47,127 bases of DNA from CAYQUV01 sp964421005 (GTDB lineage Bacteria; Patescibacteriota; Minisyncoccia; Minisyncoccales; CG1-02-41-26): positions 1 through 47,127 of the forward strand of contig CAYQUV010000002.1 of the NCBI GenBank assembly GCA_964421005.1. The letters are read 5' to 3'. This document shows positions 24,216-34,000 of the stretch, piece by piece; position 1 is the first letter of the stretch; each line of letters opens with the position of its first letter. The translations under genes were made by a program, and so were the position numbers. The notes beneath the pieces were generated by a model, which saw only the letters and a list, made by a program, of their open reading frames with translations, had not been told where the DNA came from and did no database searches.

Positions 24216-25592
24216 TTATTTTTCCCCACTTAATCCACTACTATATAATCTTTGACGGATTAAATTTATTTCCGATAGTAAAGCGTCATCTTCTTCGATT
24301 TCTTTTTCTATTTTTTCACAAGCGTAAATAGCGGTGGTGTGATCTTTTCCTCCTAACTTTCTACCTATTGAAGGATACGACTCGTTTAACTCTTCTCTTA
24401 AAAGATACATTGCTATCTGTCTTGGTTTAACAATTTCTTTTCTTCTTGTTGTCATAAGTAATTCTTTTTCTTTTAAGTCATAAAATTCGGTTATAGCCTG
24501 AATTATTTTTTTAAAACTGGTTTTCTTTTTGGGACGGACCATTAGATTTCCTAAAAGTTTTTTTGTTGTTTCTATATTTGGAGATTTATTATTGATTTTT
24601 TTGAAAAATAATAATTTATTTAAAGCCCCTTCTAATTCTCTGATATTATTTTTAATATGAGAAGCAATATATTCTAGAATCTCGGAATCTAACTTAATAT
24701 TTCTTTCACTGCATTTTGCCTTTAAAATTGCTATTCTGGTTTCAAAATCCGGAATACCTATATCGGCTATCATTCCTCCTTCAAATCTTGATCTTAATCT
24801 TTCTTCTAATGATGGAATGGCTTTCGGAGATCTGTCTGAAGAAAGAATTATTTGCTTTTGAGATTGATGAAAAAGATTAAAAATATGAAAAAATTCTTCC
24901 TGGGATTTTTCTTTGCCTCCAAAAAATTGAACGTCGTCCATAATTATAATATCAATATCTTTGACATTTTTTTTAAAACTAGCTATTTTATGGTTTTTAA
25001 TAGATTCAACTACTCCAGAGACAAATCGTTCACAGGGAATATATTTTACTGTTTTTTCAGGAAATAATTCTCTTATTCTATTACCAATTGCTTGTAAGAG
25101 ATGAGTTTTTCCTAAACCCACCCCTCCGTAAATAAATAAAGGGTTATAAATTGATCCTGGGTTTTCAGAAATAGCCCAAGCAGCAGCTTGAGCCAATTCG
25201 TTAAATCTGCCGACAATAAAATTTTCAAAAGTATAACGAGGATTGAGATTAGTTTTTTGATCAATTACTAACTCTTGGAAAGGAAGTTGAGGGGATATTG
25301 TTTTTTCTTCTAATATTTTTGCTTTATTATTGATAGGATAATTTTTTTCTGACGCGACAAGAAATTCAATAGATTTGATTTCCGAGTCCAGGCTTCTTAA
25401 AATTTTTAATATTAAAGAAGAATATTTATTGGCAAGCCATTCTTTTGAAAAAGAATTTTCAACTTGGATAATAATTTTGCCATTTTCTTTTGAAGAAATT
25501 CTTGTATTCCGGAACCAGGTAGCGAAGTTAGCTCGGGAAACAGAAAATTGGATTTGGGCCAGAACCGTTTGCCAGAGTTCTTCGTTATTCAT
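24216..25592 (-). CDS. dnaA: Replication initiator DnaA
   Basis: 458 residues with all four domains: domain I (1-85, starts NNEELWQTVLAQIQFSVSRA), a short variable linker, AAA+ domain III with YTFENFIVGRFNELAQAAA, Walker A GGVGLGKTHLLQAIG (about 155-169), Walker B DIIIMDDVQFFGGKE (about 215) and sensor RSRFEGGM, and domain IV with the signature KLGGKDHTTAIYACEKI (about 415-431), which reads DnaA boxes. It opens the origin and loads the helicase. Upstream is the rpmH gap (oriC candidate), downstream is dnaN. No SD precedes the ATG. Confidence 0.98.
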   Translation of the reverse strand: MNNEELWQTVLAQIQFSVSRANFATWFRNTRISSKENGKIIIQVENSFSKEWLANKYSSLILKILRSLDSEIKSIEFLVASEKNYPINNKAKILEEKTISPQLPFQELVIDQKTNLNPRYTFENFIVGRFNELAQAAAWAISENPGSIYNPLFIYGGVGLGKTHLLQAIGNRIRELFPEKTVKYIPCERFVSGVVESIKNHKIASFKKNVKDIDIIIMDDVQFFGGKEKSQEEFFHIFNLFHQSQKQIILSSDRSPKAIPSLEERLRSRFEGGMIADIGIPDFETRIAILKAKCSERNIKLDSEILEYIASHIKNNIRELEGALNKLLFFKKINNKSPNIETTKKLLGNLMVRPKKKTSFKKIIQAITEFYDLKEKELLMTTRRKEIVKPRQIAMYLLREELNESYPSIGRKLGGKDHTTAIYACEKIEKEIEEDDALLSEINLIRQRLYSSGLSGEK

Positions 25593-25944
25593 AGGTTTGA
25601 AATAAAAATTAAAATTTAAAATAAAAATTAAAGAATGGAGAATTAAAGACCGAAGTTAATATTTTTATTATCTCTTATTATCTCTCTCCTTAAAAATAAT
25701 GCAACCTTACCGAAAAATCAATAAAAAACTTTTCCTTGTTGAAAATATGGGGATAACCTGTCAAGAAATTTTGCTTTATAATTCTATAAATTTATCTGAA
25801 CCATTTTCAAACTATCACAAATTTTCTTTTCCATCAATTATTTTATCAATTTAGAGTTGACCAAATTTTAAATAAGGGTTATATTGTAAAAAATAATATC
25901 AATAAAATAAAAAATAGAATTTTAACATAAACTTAATATAAAAA
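25593..25944. other. dnaA-rpmH gap, candidate replication origin
   Basis: 352 bases between the divergent dnaA and rpmH genes, the usual site of oriC in bacteria that keep this order. It is AT-rich with A/T tracts at both ends, has one DnaA-box-like TGGGGATAA (25748-25756; TTATCCCCA on the minus strand) and the rpmH promoter near its right end. Only one good box is seen, so the assignment rests mainly on context. Confidence 0.5.
25857..25885 (+). promoter_or_regulatory. rpmH operon promoter
   Basis: TTGACC (25857-25862), 17-base spacer, TATATT (25880-25885). The leader to rpmH is about 53 bases and contains no SD. Confidence 0.6.
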
Positions 25945-26079
25945 ATGAGTATTACTTATAAACCAAGAAGAAGAAAAAGGAAAAAAACTCACGGTTTTAG
26001 GAAAAGAGAAAAAACGAAAAGCGGTAAAAAAATTCTTTCCCGGCGAAGGCGCAAAAAAAGAAAGAAACTGACTGTTTAA
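25945..26079 (+). CDS. rpmH: Ribosomal protein bL34
   Basis: 44 residues with the family pattern: Y-K-P-R-R-R-K-R-K-K-T-HGF-R near the N-terminus and GKKILSRRRRKKRKKLTV at the end (consensus G-x-x-v-l-x-x-R-R-x-K-G-R-x-x-L-x-V). More than half of the residues are Lys or Arg. The usual leading MKRTYQPS is reduced to MSITYKP. It is a component of the large ribosomal subunit. First gene of the rpmH-rnpA-yidD-yidC-jag string that lies opposite dnaA, as in most bacteria. The ATG is preceded by an A-rich stretch and no SD. Confidence 0.95.
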   Translation: MSITYKPRRRKRKKTHGFRKREKTKSGKKILSRRRRKKRKKLTV

Positions 26080-26131
26080 TTATTATTTAATACGAAATTT
26101 ATTCGCGAATGTTTGTGAACTTTATGATACT

Positions 26132-26497
26132 GTGTTACCTAAAGAAAATAGATTAAAAAAGAAAAAGGATTTTGAAAGAGTAATTAAAAAAGGAAAGTTT
26201 TTCAGAGATGATTTTCTGGTTTTAAAAAAAATAAAAAACGATTTGCCTTTAACCAGAGTAGGATTTATTGTTTCTCAGAAAGTTTCAAAAAAAGCGGTTC
26301 TAAGAAATAAAGTGAAAAGAAAACTCCGTGAAGTGGTTAGGGCAAGTTTGGGTAAAATTAAATCGGGATATGATGTTATTTTTTTTACCAGAAAAGGTAT
26401 AGAAGAAAAAGAATTTGCGGAATTAAAAAATTCAGTTGAAGGACTTCTTAAAAAAGCAAGATTACTACAGGATTCTTGCCGAAAGCAAGATTATTGA
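26132..26497 (+). CDS. rnpA: Ribonuclease P protein component
   Basis: 121 residues, starting at GTG 26132. The family order is complete: RLKKKKDFERVIKKGKFF at the N-terminus, VGFIVSQKVSKKAVLRNKVK in the middle and the RNR motif in LRNKVKRKLREVVRASL, then the strand YDVIFFTRKG. It binds the catalytic RNA of RNase P and helps remove 5' leaders from pre-tRNAs. The RNA gene rnpB is not seen in the window. It follows rpmH at 52 bases, so both lie on one transcript. Confidence 0.96.
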   Translation: MLPKENRLKKKKDFERVIKKGKFFRDDFLVLKKIKNDLPLTRVGFIVSQKVSKKAVLRNKVKRKLREVVRASLGKIKSGYDVIFFTRKGIEEKEFAELKNSVEGLLKKARLLQDSCRKQDY

Positions 26498-26533
26498 TTC
26501 TCTGGGGCCTGAGATTATTAAATACTCGATTAT

Positions 26534-26743
26534 ATGGTTAAAAAGATAATTTTAAAGACAATAAAAATCTATCAAAGGATTATTTCCCCTTGTTTTAGTA
26601 AAAACTGTAGATTCTATCCTTCTTGTTCTGAATATGCTTTGAGAGCGATAGAAAAATATGGAGTTCCAAAAGGATTGGTTTTATCTTTCTTGAGAGTTTT
26701 GAAATGTAACCCTTTTAACAAAGGAGGTGTGGATTTACCGTAA
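26534..26743 (+). CDS. yidD: Membrane protein insertion efficiency factor YidD
   Basis: 69 residues with the family core ISPCFSKNCRFYPSCSEYAL (19-38), RAIEKYGVPKG and RVLKCNPFNKGG, where the Cys pairs and the PSCS-x-Y motif are diagnostic. It is a small amphipathic, membrane-associated protein that aids YidC. It starts 36 bases after rnpA and ends 27 bases before yidC. No SD. Confidence 0.96.
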   Translation: MVKKIILKTIKIYQRIISPCFSKNCRFYPSCSEYALRAIEKYGVPKGLVLSFLRVLKCNPFNKGGVDLP

Positions 26744-26770
26744 AATTTAAAATTTAAAGAAAACCAAACT

Positions 26771-27481
26771 ATGGGTATAGGAGATTTTTTTAATTTAATT
26801 TTATATCAGCCGCTTTTCAATTTTTTAATTCTGCTTTATACTTATCTGCCGGGCCACGATTTCGGAGTAGCGGTAATTGTGTTGACTTTGATAATTAAAT
26901 TAATTCTTTTGCCTACTTCTCTTAAAAGTATACGTTCCCAAAAAATTATGGCTGATTTGCAACCGAAATTAAAAGAGATTCAAAAAAAATATAAAGATGA
27001 CAAAGAAAAACAGTCAAGAGAAGTTTTTAAACTTTACCAGGAAACAAAAATCAATCCTTTCTCCGGCTGTTTCCCTCTTCTTTTACAATTGCCGATTCTT
27101 ATTGCTTTGTACCAGGTTTTTTTAAAAGGATTCAATGAAGAAGTTTTAAAATCAACTCTTTATGGCTTTATTCCTTATTCAAAACAACTAAATTTAATGT
27201 TTCTGGGGCTTATTGATTTGACACAGCCTAATATATTCTTAGCTTTAACTGCTGGAGGTTTACAGTTTATACAGTCGAAAATTTCAACACCTAAAAAAAC
27301 ATCATCTCAGAAAGACACTTCTCAGATGATTCAGTCCCAGATGATGTATTTTATCCCTATTTTGACAATTTTTATTGTCTGGAAGTTCGGTTCAATTATT
27401 GGCCTTTACTGGATAACCAGCACCCTGTTTTCTATTGGAGAGCATTATCTGGTTACCAAGAAAATAAAAACCAATGCTTAA
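26771..27481 (+). CDS. yidC: Membrane protein insertase YidC (Oxa1 type)
   Basis: 236 residues; the large periplasmic domain of the Gram-negative enzyme is absent, and no lipobox Cys follows the first helix, unlike SpoIIIJ. The core domain is complete with five membrane helices: YQPLFNFLILLYTYL, FGVAVIVLTLIIKLILLP with the conserved R of SIRSQ nearby, the cytoplasmic coiled hairpin KMADLQPKLKEIQKKYKDDKEKQ-like (about 57-85), the NPFSGCFPLLLQLPILIALY helix and a late helix pair ending GLYWITSTLFSIGEH. It inserts small membrane proteins. It overlaps jag by 8 bases. Confidence 0.96.
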   Translation: MGIGDFFNLILYQPLFNFLILLYTYLPGHDFGVAVIVLTLIIKLILLPTSLKSIRSQKIMADLQPKLKEIQKKYKDDKEKQSREVFKLYQETKINPFSGCFPLLLQLPILIALYQVFLKGFNEEVLKSTLYGFIPYSKQLNLMFLGLIDLTQPNIFLALTAGGLQFIQSKISTPKKTSSQKDTSQMIQSQMMYFIPILTIFIVWKFGSIIGLYWITSTLFSIGEHYLVTKKIKTNA

Positions 27482-27932
27482 TAAAGAAGATAAAGAAAAA
27501 ATAGAAAAGGTAATTAAAGATTTTTTCAAAAAGATGACCTGGGAAGAAAGCCCGGAGAATATTGAGATAAGAGATAATATTGTTTCTTTTGAGTTAGATA
27601 CGGCAACCCCCGAGATTTTAATTGGCAGGAACGGCCAGATTTTGACTAATATTCAGTATCTTCTTTCAAAAATACTGAACAAACAAAGTGAAGAGAAGAT
27701 TTTTGTTGATTTTGATATCAATCATTACAAAAAGAAAAAAACAGATTACCTGAAAGAATTGGCTAAAAATACGGCCGATGAAGTTGCTTTAACGGAAAGA
27801 GAGAGGGTTTTGCCGGCAATGACTCCTTTTGAAAGAAGGATAATCCATCTGGCTTTGAGTGGAAGGGAAGATGTTAAAACGGAAAGCGTGGGAAAAGAGC
27901 CAGAGAGAAGAGTTGTTATTAAACCCGCTTAA
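27474..27932 (+). CDS. jag: Jag-like KH/R3H RNA-binding protein
   Basis: 152 residues. The KH domain (about 25-85) has EILIGRNGQILTNIQYLLS with the GxxG loop GRNG, and the R3H domain (about 95-150) has the R-x3-H of PFERRIIHLAL followed by the basic end KEPERRVVIKP. The N-terminal Jag_N domain found in Firmicutes is missing. It is always next to yidC in this operon and in other bacteria controls cell-wall and division functions through RNA binding (KhpB). The start codon ATG at 27474 overlaps the yidC stop, which implies coupled translation. The operon ends at the hairpin at 27948. Confidence 0.93.
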   Translation: MLNKEDKEKIEKVIKDFFKKMTWEESPENIEIRDNIVSFELDTATPEILIGRNGQILTNIQYLLSKILNKQSEEKIFVDFDINHYKKKKTDYLKELAKNTADEVALTERERVLPAMTPFERRIIHLALSGREDVKTESVGKEPERRVVIKPA

Positions 27933-27947
27933 AAATTAATAGAGTTA

Positions 27948-28018
27948 CCAATTAAAAAATAACCCATTCGTTGATAAGTTATATTTATCAACCTCTCCGC
28001 GGGTTATTTTTTAATTGG
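27948..28018. terminator. Bidirectional terminator with nested stem, jag / 625-residue gene
   Basis: Perfect 18-bp inverted repeat (27948-27965 with 28001-28018, ccaattaaaaaataaccc) that encloses a second 8-bp stem (27970-27977 with 27985-27992, gttgataa). Its right arm covers the last five codons of the minus-strand gene, so the coding end of that gene is itself part of the hairpin. It serves both convergent genes. Confidence 0.85.
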
Positions 28019-29881
28019 ATAAATAGCGATAGCAGAAGCGCAAGATTTAGGAAGTATAAATCCTAATCCCCGAATTATACCGCATTTACCAATTTTATTA
28101 TCGGTTAAATCCATATCGCTTTTAGTGAAAATCTCAGAATGTTCACCGGGAGTATCTTTATCCCAGCATTTATCTGGATTCCTAGTACATTGTGTGTCTC
28201 TTTCAGGATCAATTTTGTTCTCAAAAAGAACTACTAAACAATTTCCTTTAATTTCAATAGAATTAATATTGTCGCCAAATTTTGTAGGTTCGGATTTCTT
28301 ATCCCCATTTAATTTTCTCAATTTTCCCCCTTCTATTTCTTCTGGAATATTTTGAGGGATATAAATCGGTAAGGTGCTGGTAGCAATCCAAATATATTCG
28401 CTAAGTTCAACTTCTTTTCCGGGGGGAGTATAGACTAAACATTCTCCTTCCCCATATTTATCAGTGCAGATTCTAACTTCCTCACAGGTAGAAATATTAC
28501 TACTTATCTCTTTGATATAAATTGAAGAAGCTTTATTTAATTTTCCATACTGGTCTATATCATCAGCTGATATTCTTCTAAACTCACCGGGTTTAAATTC
28601 TTTTCCTGTTGATTCTTCCGATGGTATGTTACCGGCTAATACATCTGTTTTCTCTACTTTTCCTTGAGTATTTATTTTCCATCCTTCTCTTGTTCTTTCT
28701 TCAAAAAATATTCTCAATTTTCCGTCTCCGTAAGGGTCATCATGCAACACGGCGATAAAATCACTTGTGTTGTCGTTTTTTATTCCTATTTTTTCTATTT
28801 TGTCATCAAGGCCAATATTAACAAGATTTTCCATATCAGAGATTTTACGATATTCTCCAAATCCTCCGGATTTATATAAATAAACTCCCGGTAGCATACT
28901 TTTTATTTGAACGGACAAAGGCGGATGTTCGACAAGGGAAGCCTTTTTAGTTTCTATAATTTCCTTTTTGTCTGGGTCATAGTCATAGTATTCTACTTTG
29001 GAACTGAATAGGCTAAAAAAGGGATTTTCGATAAAATCAATCATATGTATCACTCCCTGTGTTGCTCCTCCAATTTTATTTACATTCTCTGCTCCTTTTA
29101 CGCTTCCATCAAGAACATCTATTAATCCCTCAGAAGTATATTCATTATATAAAGATCCTTCAAAATCCTTTTTAGCAAAAAGTATTACTTTGGTTTTTCC
29201 ATATAAAGAATCTCCCGAAAAGGCAATTGCTCTAAAGTTAAAATTTTCAAAATTTACTTGGGTTACATTTCTATTGTTGTCCCAGTGGGTAGCCACAAAT
29301 CTCCCGGCGTCTTTTTCCCCCAATTCTTCTTCTTGAAGGTTTGAGATATTGTATCTTAGAGGATAAGCATTTTTGGAAGCGATAAGGTCTTCAAGAGTAG
29401 CTGAAATAACTTCTTCCGAAGAATTGTTTTTAAGGAGCGCTTTGAGTGCTTCGGCGCCCGTTGAGTCAAGTAAAACTGTTCCCGAGAAAACCGGCTCCCT
29501 TTCAACTGTCACAACTACTAATTGAGGGTTAATAGTTATTAAAATCAAATAAGAGCCAAGCAAGATTACTAAACCTAAAAAGGAATTCAGAATTCTGCCC
29601 CGAGCCGTTTGCATTATAGCAGGATTGCCGGTTGAGGTGAGATACATTATCCCAGCGTAAATTAAAGACCCAAAAGCGATAATAGCCCCGATTATAATAG
29701 CCCAGCTTACAAAATATTTGATAACACCTCCCAAAGGAGTGTCAATTCCAATGGTTTGCTCAGTGCCGGGCGGGGCAGGATAGTTATATTCTAAATCTAA
29801 AACTGCGAAACTAAAAAGAGGCAGAAATAACAGAATTGTTATTAATAAAATTTTGAATAGGCCTATTTTTGTAATTTTCAT
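28004..29881 (-). CDS. Exported protein: VirB2-like membrane module plus beta/gamma-crystallin-like repeats
   Basis: 625 residues. Signal peptide 1-26 (ILLITILLFLPLFSFA). Residues 45-125 are a VirB2/TrbC-like unit of two membrane helices around the loop YLTSTGNPAIMQTARGRI, ending SYLILITINPQLVVV; the same unit is found in the 1809-residue protein. The outer part contains beta/gamma-crystallin-like Greek-key motifs: VILFAKKDFEG (about 232), VYLYKSGGFGEYR with DDKIEKIGI (about 335-370), VLHDDPYGDGK (about 380), and ICTDKYGEGECLVY with DNINSIEIKG (about 475-540). The last quarter has eight or more Cys residues. It is the last gene of the VirB4 locus, four bases from its upstream neighbour. It is probably an anchored surface protein with disulfides and perhaps Ca2+ sites. 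The crystallin assignment rests on motif pattern. Confidence 0.7.
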   Translation of the reverse strand: MKITKIGLFKILLITILLFLPLFSFAVLDLEYNYPAPPGTEQTIGIDTPLGGVIKYFVSWAIIIGAIIAFGSLIYAGIMYLTSTGNPAIMQTARGRILNSFLGLVILLGSYLILITINPQLVVVTVEREPVFSGTVLLDSTGAEALKALLKNNSSEEVISATLEDLIASKNAYPLRYNISNLQEEELGEKDAGRFVATHWDNNRNVTQVNFENFNFRAIAFSGDSLYGKTKVILFAKKDFEGSLYNEYTSEGLIDVLDGSVKGAENVNKIGGATQGVIHMIDFIENPFFSLFSSKVEYYDYDPDKKEIIETKKASLVEHPPLSVQIKSMLPGVYLYKSGGFGEYRKISDMENLVNIGLDDKIEKIGIKNDNTSDFIAVLHDDPYGDGKLRIFFEERTREGWKINTQGKVEKTDVLAGNIPSEESTGKEFKPGEFRRISADDIDQYGKLNKASSIYIKEISSNISTCEEVRICTDKYGEGECLVYTPPGKEVELSEYIWIATSTLPIYIPQNIPEEIEGGKLRKLNGDKKSEPTKFGDNINSIEIKGNCLVVLFENKIDPERDTQCTRNPDKCWDKDTPGEHSEIFTKSDMDLTDNKIGKCGIIRGLGFILPKSCASAIAIYPIKK

Positions 29882-29884
29882 AAT

Positions 29885-31015
29885 TTATTCTCTTTCTAAT
29901 GTTGTTTCGTGGCAGCAAACATAGTTATAATAACTCCCCCCACAAATCCAGGCAATACACTCTTCTTCAGAGAGCCGCTTTTTACATTCAATATTTACCG
30001 CAACTATACCAAAAGGACCTACTGATGTTTCTACTGATGGTTCATCACAGCAAAGGCAATCTATACAATCTTGAGTAAGTTTTCCTTGTCCACAAACCTT
30101 TTTACAGGTTCCGTAAATTCTGTAATTAATTTTGGCTAAAGGAGACGCTTCCTCATCAGGTTTTTTTTGACCTAAACAATCTTTACAATCATCAATCGGG
30201 CCTTTTTCACAAACGCCCCGGCAACTCTCTGACCAGGGCTTTGGCCAATAAACTCCTTGAGCTAAAGCATCGCTGCATCTCATAGGATACCTGGCTCCTA
30301 ACTCTCCGGCTTCAACTTTTTTTCTTTCTATCTCTGACAAACTACAACTTCTTTTTCCTTTTTCAGCCGCCGAATGAAGCCACTCTCTGGCTAAATCTAA
30401 TTTTCTTCTTACAAATTCAGGCCATCTAATTAATTCTCCCACCGATTCTCCCTCTTTTCTTATATCTTCAGTAACTTTGTATTTTTTCTCGCTAAATATA
30501 TCACTAACTTTTTCGTAAGTACCCTCCACACCTCCTTTCATTGTTTCTAAGAATTTATAATAATCTTCAAGGTCGGGACAGGGTTCGCCAATACATTCTT
30601 TGACCGGGCAGAGGGGTATATGGAATCCTACTAAGGGCTTCGGTTTCTTAAAAGGAAGTTTAATTTTAAGCGAAAAATCAGGGGCTTGGTCAATAACCTG
30701 AGGCTGGCAGGCTGAAAAATCGCAAACTTCTTCAGGATTTTTATATAATTCGCTAACCTCACTTTGGGTTTGTTCAATAGCCGAAGAGAGATAACTTCTG
30801 ACATTCTGGAGTTCTGAATAAACTTCTGTCATTAATTTTAAACTTTCCTCAACCGCTTCCCCGGTTGGGATTGGCTCATCGCAAACTATCCTGGTGAGAG
30901 TAAATTCTTGGGCAGAAACCTTGTTTTTTTGATTTGACAGAAAAGCAGAAACCAAAAGGACTGGAACCAGAATTACCATTAAGAAATAAAGAGAAATTTT
31001 AATTTTCTTTGACAT
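29885..31015 (-). CDS. Exported Cys-rich protein of the VirB4 locus
   Basis: 376 residues with an N-terminal helix (7-29, IKISLYFLMVILVPVLLVSAFL) that ends in SAQE, a likely signal-peptidase site, so it is probably released outside or held by the helix. The first half is helical (ESLKLMTEVYSELQNVRSYL), the second half is Cys-rich: repeated C-x-x-x-C-x-x-G..DC..CL units (CRGVCEKGPIDDCKDCLG and CKKVCGQGKLTQDCIDCLCC) at about 265-285 and 306-328, then a C-terminal CIAWICGGSYYNYVCC. These two units are internal duplicates of each other. No family recognised. Its place between two other exported Cys-rich proteins suggests that they assemble together and are cross-linked. Confidence 0.6.
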   Translation of the reverse strand: MSKKIKISLYFLMVILVPVLLVSAFLSNQKNKVSAQEFTLTRIVCDEPIPTGEAVEESLKLMTEVYSELQNVRSYLSSAIEQTQSEVSELYKNPEEVCDFSACQPQVIDQAPDFSLKIKLPFKKPKPLVGFHIPLCPVKECIGEPCPDLEDYYKFLETMKGGVEGTYEKVSDIFSEKKYKVTEDIRKEGESVGELIRWPEFVRRKLDLAREWLHSAAEKGKRSCSLSEIERKKVEAGELGARYPMRCSDALAQGVYWPKPWSESCRGVCEKGPIDDCKDCLGQKKPDEEASPLAKINYRIYGTCKKVCGQGKLTQDCIDCLCCDEPSVETSVGPFGIVAVNIECKKRLSEEECIAWICGGSYYNYVCCHETTLERE

Positions 31016-31063
31016 ATATCTTATTTTACCTCTTCAAAAAACTAACTTCAATTATTGATTAAT

Positions 31064-34000
31064 CTATTTTGTATAAGGTTGCATCCACTCATAACCTTCT
31101 AATACCTCTACTTGGTGTAAGAAAGGATAACGGAGAATATAAACTAAATAACAATACGGGTCCTTTAAAGGAGAAGGAGTCAGAGGAAGCCCGGAAATAC
31201 AGAAAGGTAGATGGCAGTAACTTTTGCCGCAAGTACAGTTGGCATTGGCAAAATTTATAGCCGTAGCTAAAGCCCAAACATTTTGGGTTTTCTTTTTTAT
31301 TTCTTCCGCCCAATTATAAAGCTCGGTAACTTTTTTGAAATAAAGACAGTCCTCTCCGCGTCGGTCTTCACCACAAGAATAATCTAACCAGACATTTAAA
31401 AGCCTCATTTTTAAATCTCCGATTTTTACATCCCAGTGTTCCTCTTCTTTTCGCAACAGATTAAGATGATTCAAATTCTGTCTCATTATAGCGAAATTGG
31501 ATTCTATAACCGAAAAAAGATGGTCAATTCTAGGGCAGACCGGTCCTCCCCGGACACTGGTTAATCCTCCGTAGCCGATGGCTGGGTTTGGTATACATTC
31601 TAGGGGTTTGAAACTTAATCCTTCTTCTTCCAACTGTGTTTCGGATATTGCTTTTAATTTTTCAGGAAGTTCTTCAATCATTGCTATTAATTGTTGAGCG
31701 CTTTCGTAAGCCCTTCTGGTATCTTCAATAGTGGTCTTTATTCCCCGGAAAAACAAAGTACCTGATTTTATCCCCAAGAGGACGGAATAAACTTCCATTA
31801 CTCCCTCTAAAGGGGTTCTGATGTCAAATAATTCAGTGGCGCATAACTCTCTTATTTCCTTTAACTGTTTTTCGTTTTCTTCTTTTGTTAAATCAGGGAT
31901 TTCTATTCCGAGAAGTCCGGAAATTTCTGTTCTCCACTCTTCATCTGCCAGATTTTCTTTTAATTGAGCAAAATCATTACATTGTTGTTCCAGACCCTTT
32001 TGGTATTCTAACTCAGAGCAAGTTTCTCTAAATTCTTTTGTAGCCACTTCAATAATAATTTCAGAGGTTAAAACTTCGCTAAGCTCTGTGCATGATGTAT
32101 ATTTTGACCTTCTTTCAAAATATAATCTATCTTCCCGTCTCTTTTGTACTGGTTCGCATATGTTTGTTTTCCACCATTGTTTGGGGTCACTTATTTCTTC
32201 GCTTTTTACTCTTTGAGCAAACTCTTCTATCGATGTTGTTTCAAAACCTTCTATTGAGGGACCCTTTCTGCTTAATCCTGAAACCAATTCATATCTGATT
32301 TGACACTTTTCGGTTAATTCTACTTTATTGTCGAGCAAGTCTTTGTCTAACTTACCCATTTCTCCTGTTTCTTCACAATTCTCTGTATTGTACTTACAAT
32401 CACATTCTATTTGTTTGGGGTCCATTTTCAGAATAAGGTCTAATTTTTGACAGCCGGATTTCATTTTCTCGTTGCCAAAAATTATTGTTCTTAAACTCGG
32501 ATATTTTTTATTCTTGATTTTATTTAGCTCATCACTCGGATTATCCCTGAATTTTTCTAAAAGTCTTTCGTCACTAACATATCCGGTGATAAAATCTTTA
32601 TCAGAACTAAATCTTTCTGAGAGCCGCGGGGCGATTCCATAATCGATGAAATTATCAAACAATTTCTTTATATTAGTTAAGGAATTATCTATTCCATCAA
32701 ATTGTTTCTTAAGAAAAGAGAGTGGACTTTGAAAGAACTTATCTTTGAAGCTTTCAAAACCTTCTCCACCGCTGGTTTTAATGCCCTTGAATCCTATTTC
32801 TAAATCAACATCTGTTATCTGAGGAATAGGGATTTCAAGGATAGGTTTAATTTCAGCAACCAACTTTCTTATTTCGTCAAATTCTGGGATTATTTCATTT
32901 AATTTTTCAATACCATTGAGAAAATGCCAGATTTGTTCAAATGTCTTTGTATTCTCTTGTTCAAAACATTTAAGTCGACCGAGAAATCCTTCCCCGGAAC
33001 TACCTTCCGGACAACTGTAAGTACCAACGAAATTTTTGATACTTTCCGGGTCCTCAAAAAGGAGTTGATTAATACCTTCCAAAGGACCGGTTGGAGAAAA
33101 GATTTCTTTCAATTTTTCTCTATTTTTTACTGAAAGACCAGGAGTATTCATTAGAGAATCTTTGAGTTCCATAATTTTATTGAGAGCGCTTAAAGCATTA
33201 TCTAGAATTAAAACAATATCTTGTGAAATTTCTTTAGTTTCTATAATATCTTCAACATATTTCTTTTGACTATATTCTTCCTCTCCCTTGTGCCAGATTT
33301 GATTTATTCGCAGAGAATGATTTTTCAGTTGTTCAATTTGAGATTTTAAATCTCCTATTTTATCCAAAGCAGTGTCAAAATCTTGATAAACTTGTTCTGG
33401 TATTCTCTCTTCGGGCAGGCTGCAACAATTTATTTTATTAGCAAAAGCATCCCAATTTTTACGGATTCCATTTACAAACCTGCCATCTGGACAAGACCTT
33501 AATTCTTTGTCTGCTAAAGGTTGTTCATTACATCCCGGTTCTCCTCCTGGAACTGAATTACAACAGGTCATTTCATCAGCCTTACTCCGTTTGTTTTTAT
33601 GGATTCCAGTTACAAATCTACCATCCGGGCAGTAGTTCCAAATACTATTTGATAAACCTTTACTACTACACTCTCGTTCTCCTTCCGGAACTGTTTCCGG
33701 TAAATTACAGCATCTTATACGATTAGCTTGACCTTCATCGTTTTTATGAATGGCATCTACAAACATTCCTTCAGGACAGTATTCCAAACCACCACTGTCC
33801 CATTCACCCCAGCCGCCTGCTTCTAAGTGTATCTCTATACATTCTGGTTTAGCTTCTTCAATCGTTTCTTCTATTTCGGTCAATTTATCTTCGGTTGTCT
33901 TTAGTTGCGAACTTATAATTGGAATTGTTAAAAATTCTGAGAGGGAAGATTGATCAATATTCTCTAAACCCTCGATTATAGGGTCAAAATCAACTCTTAG

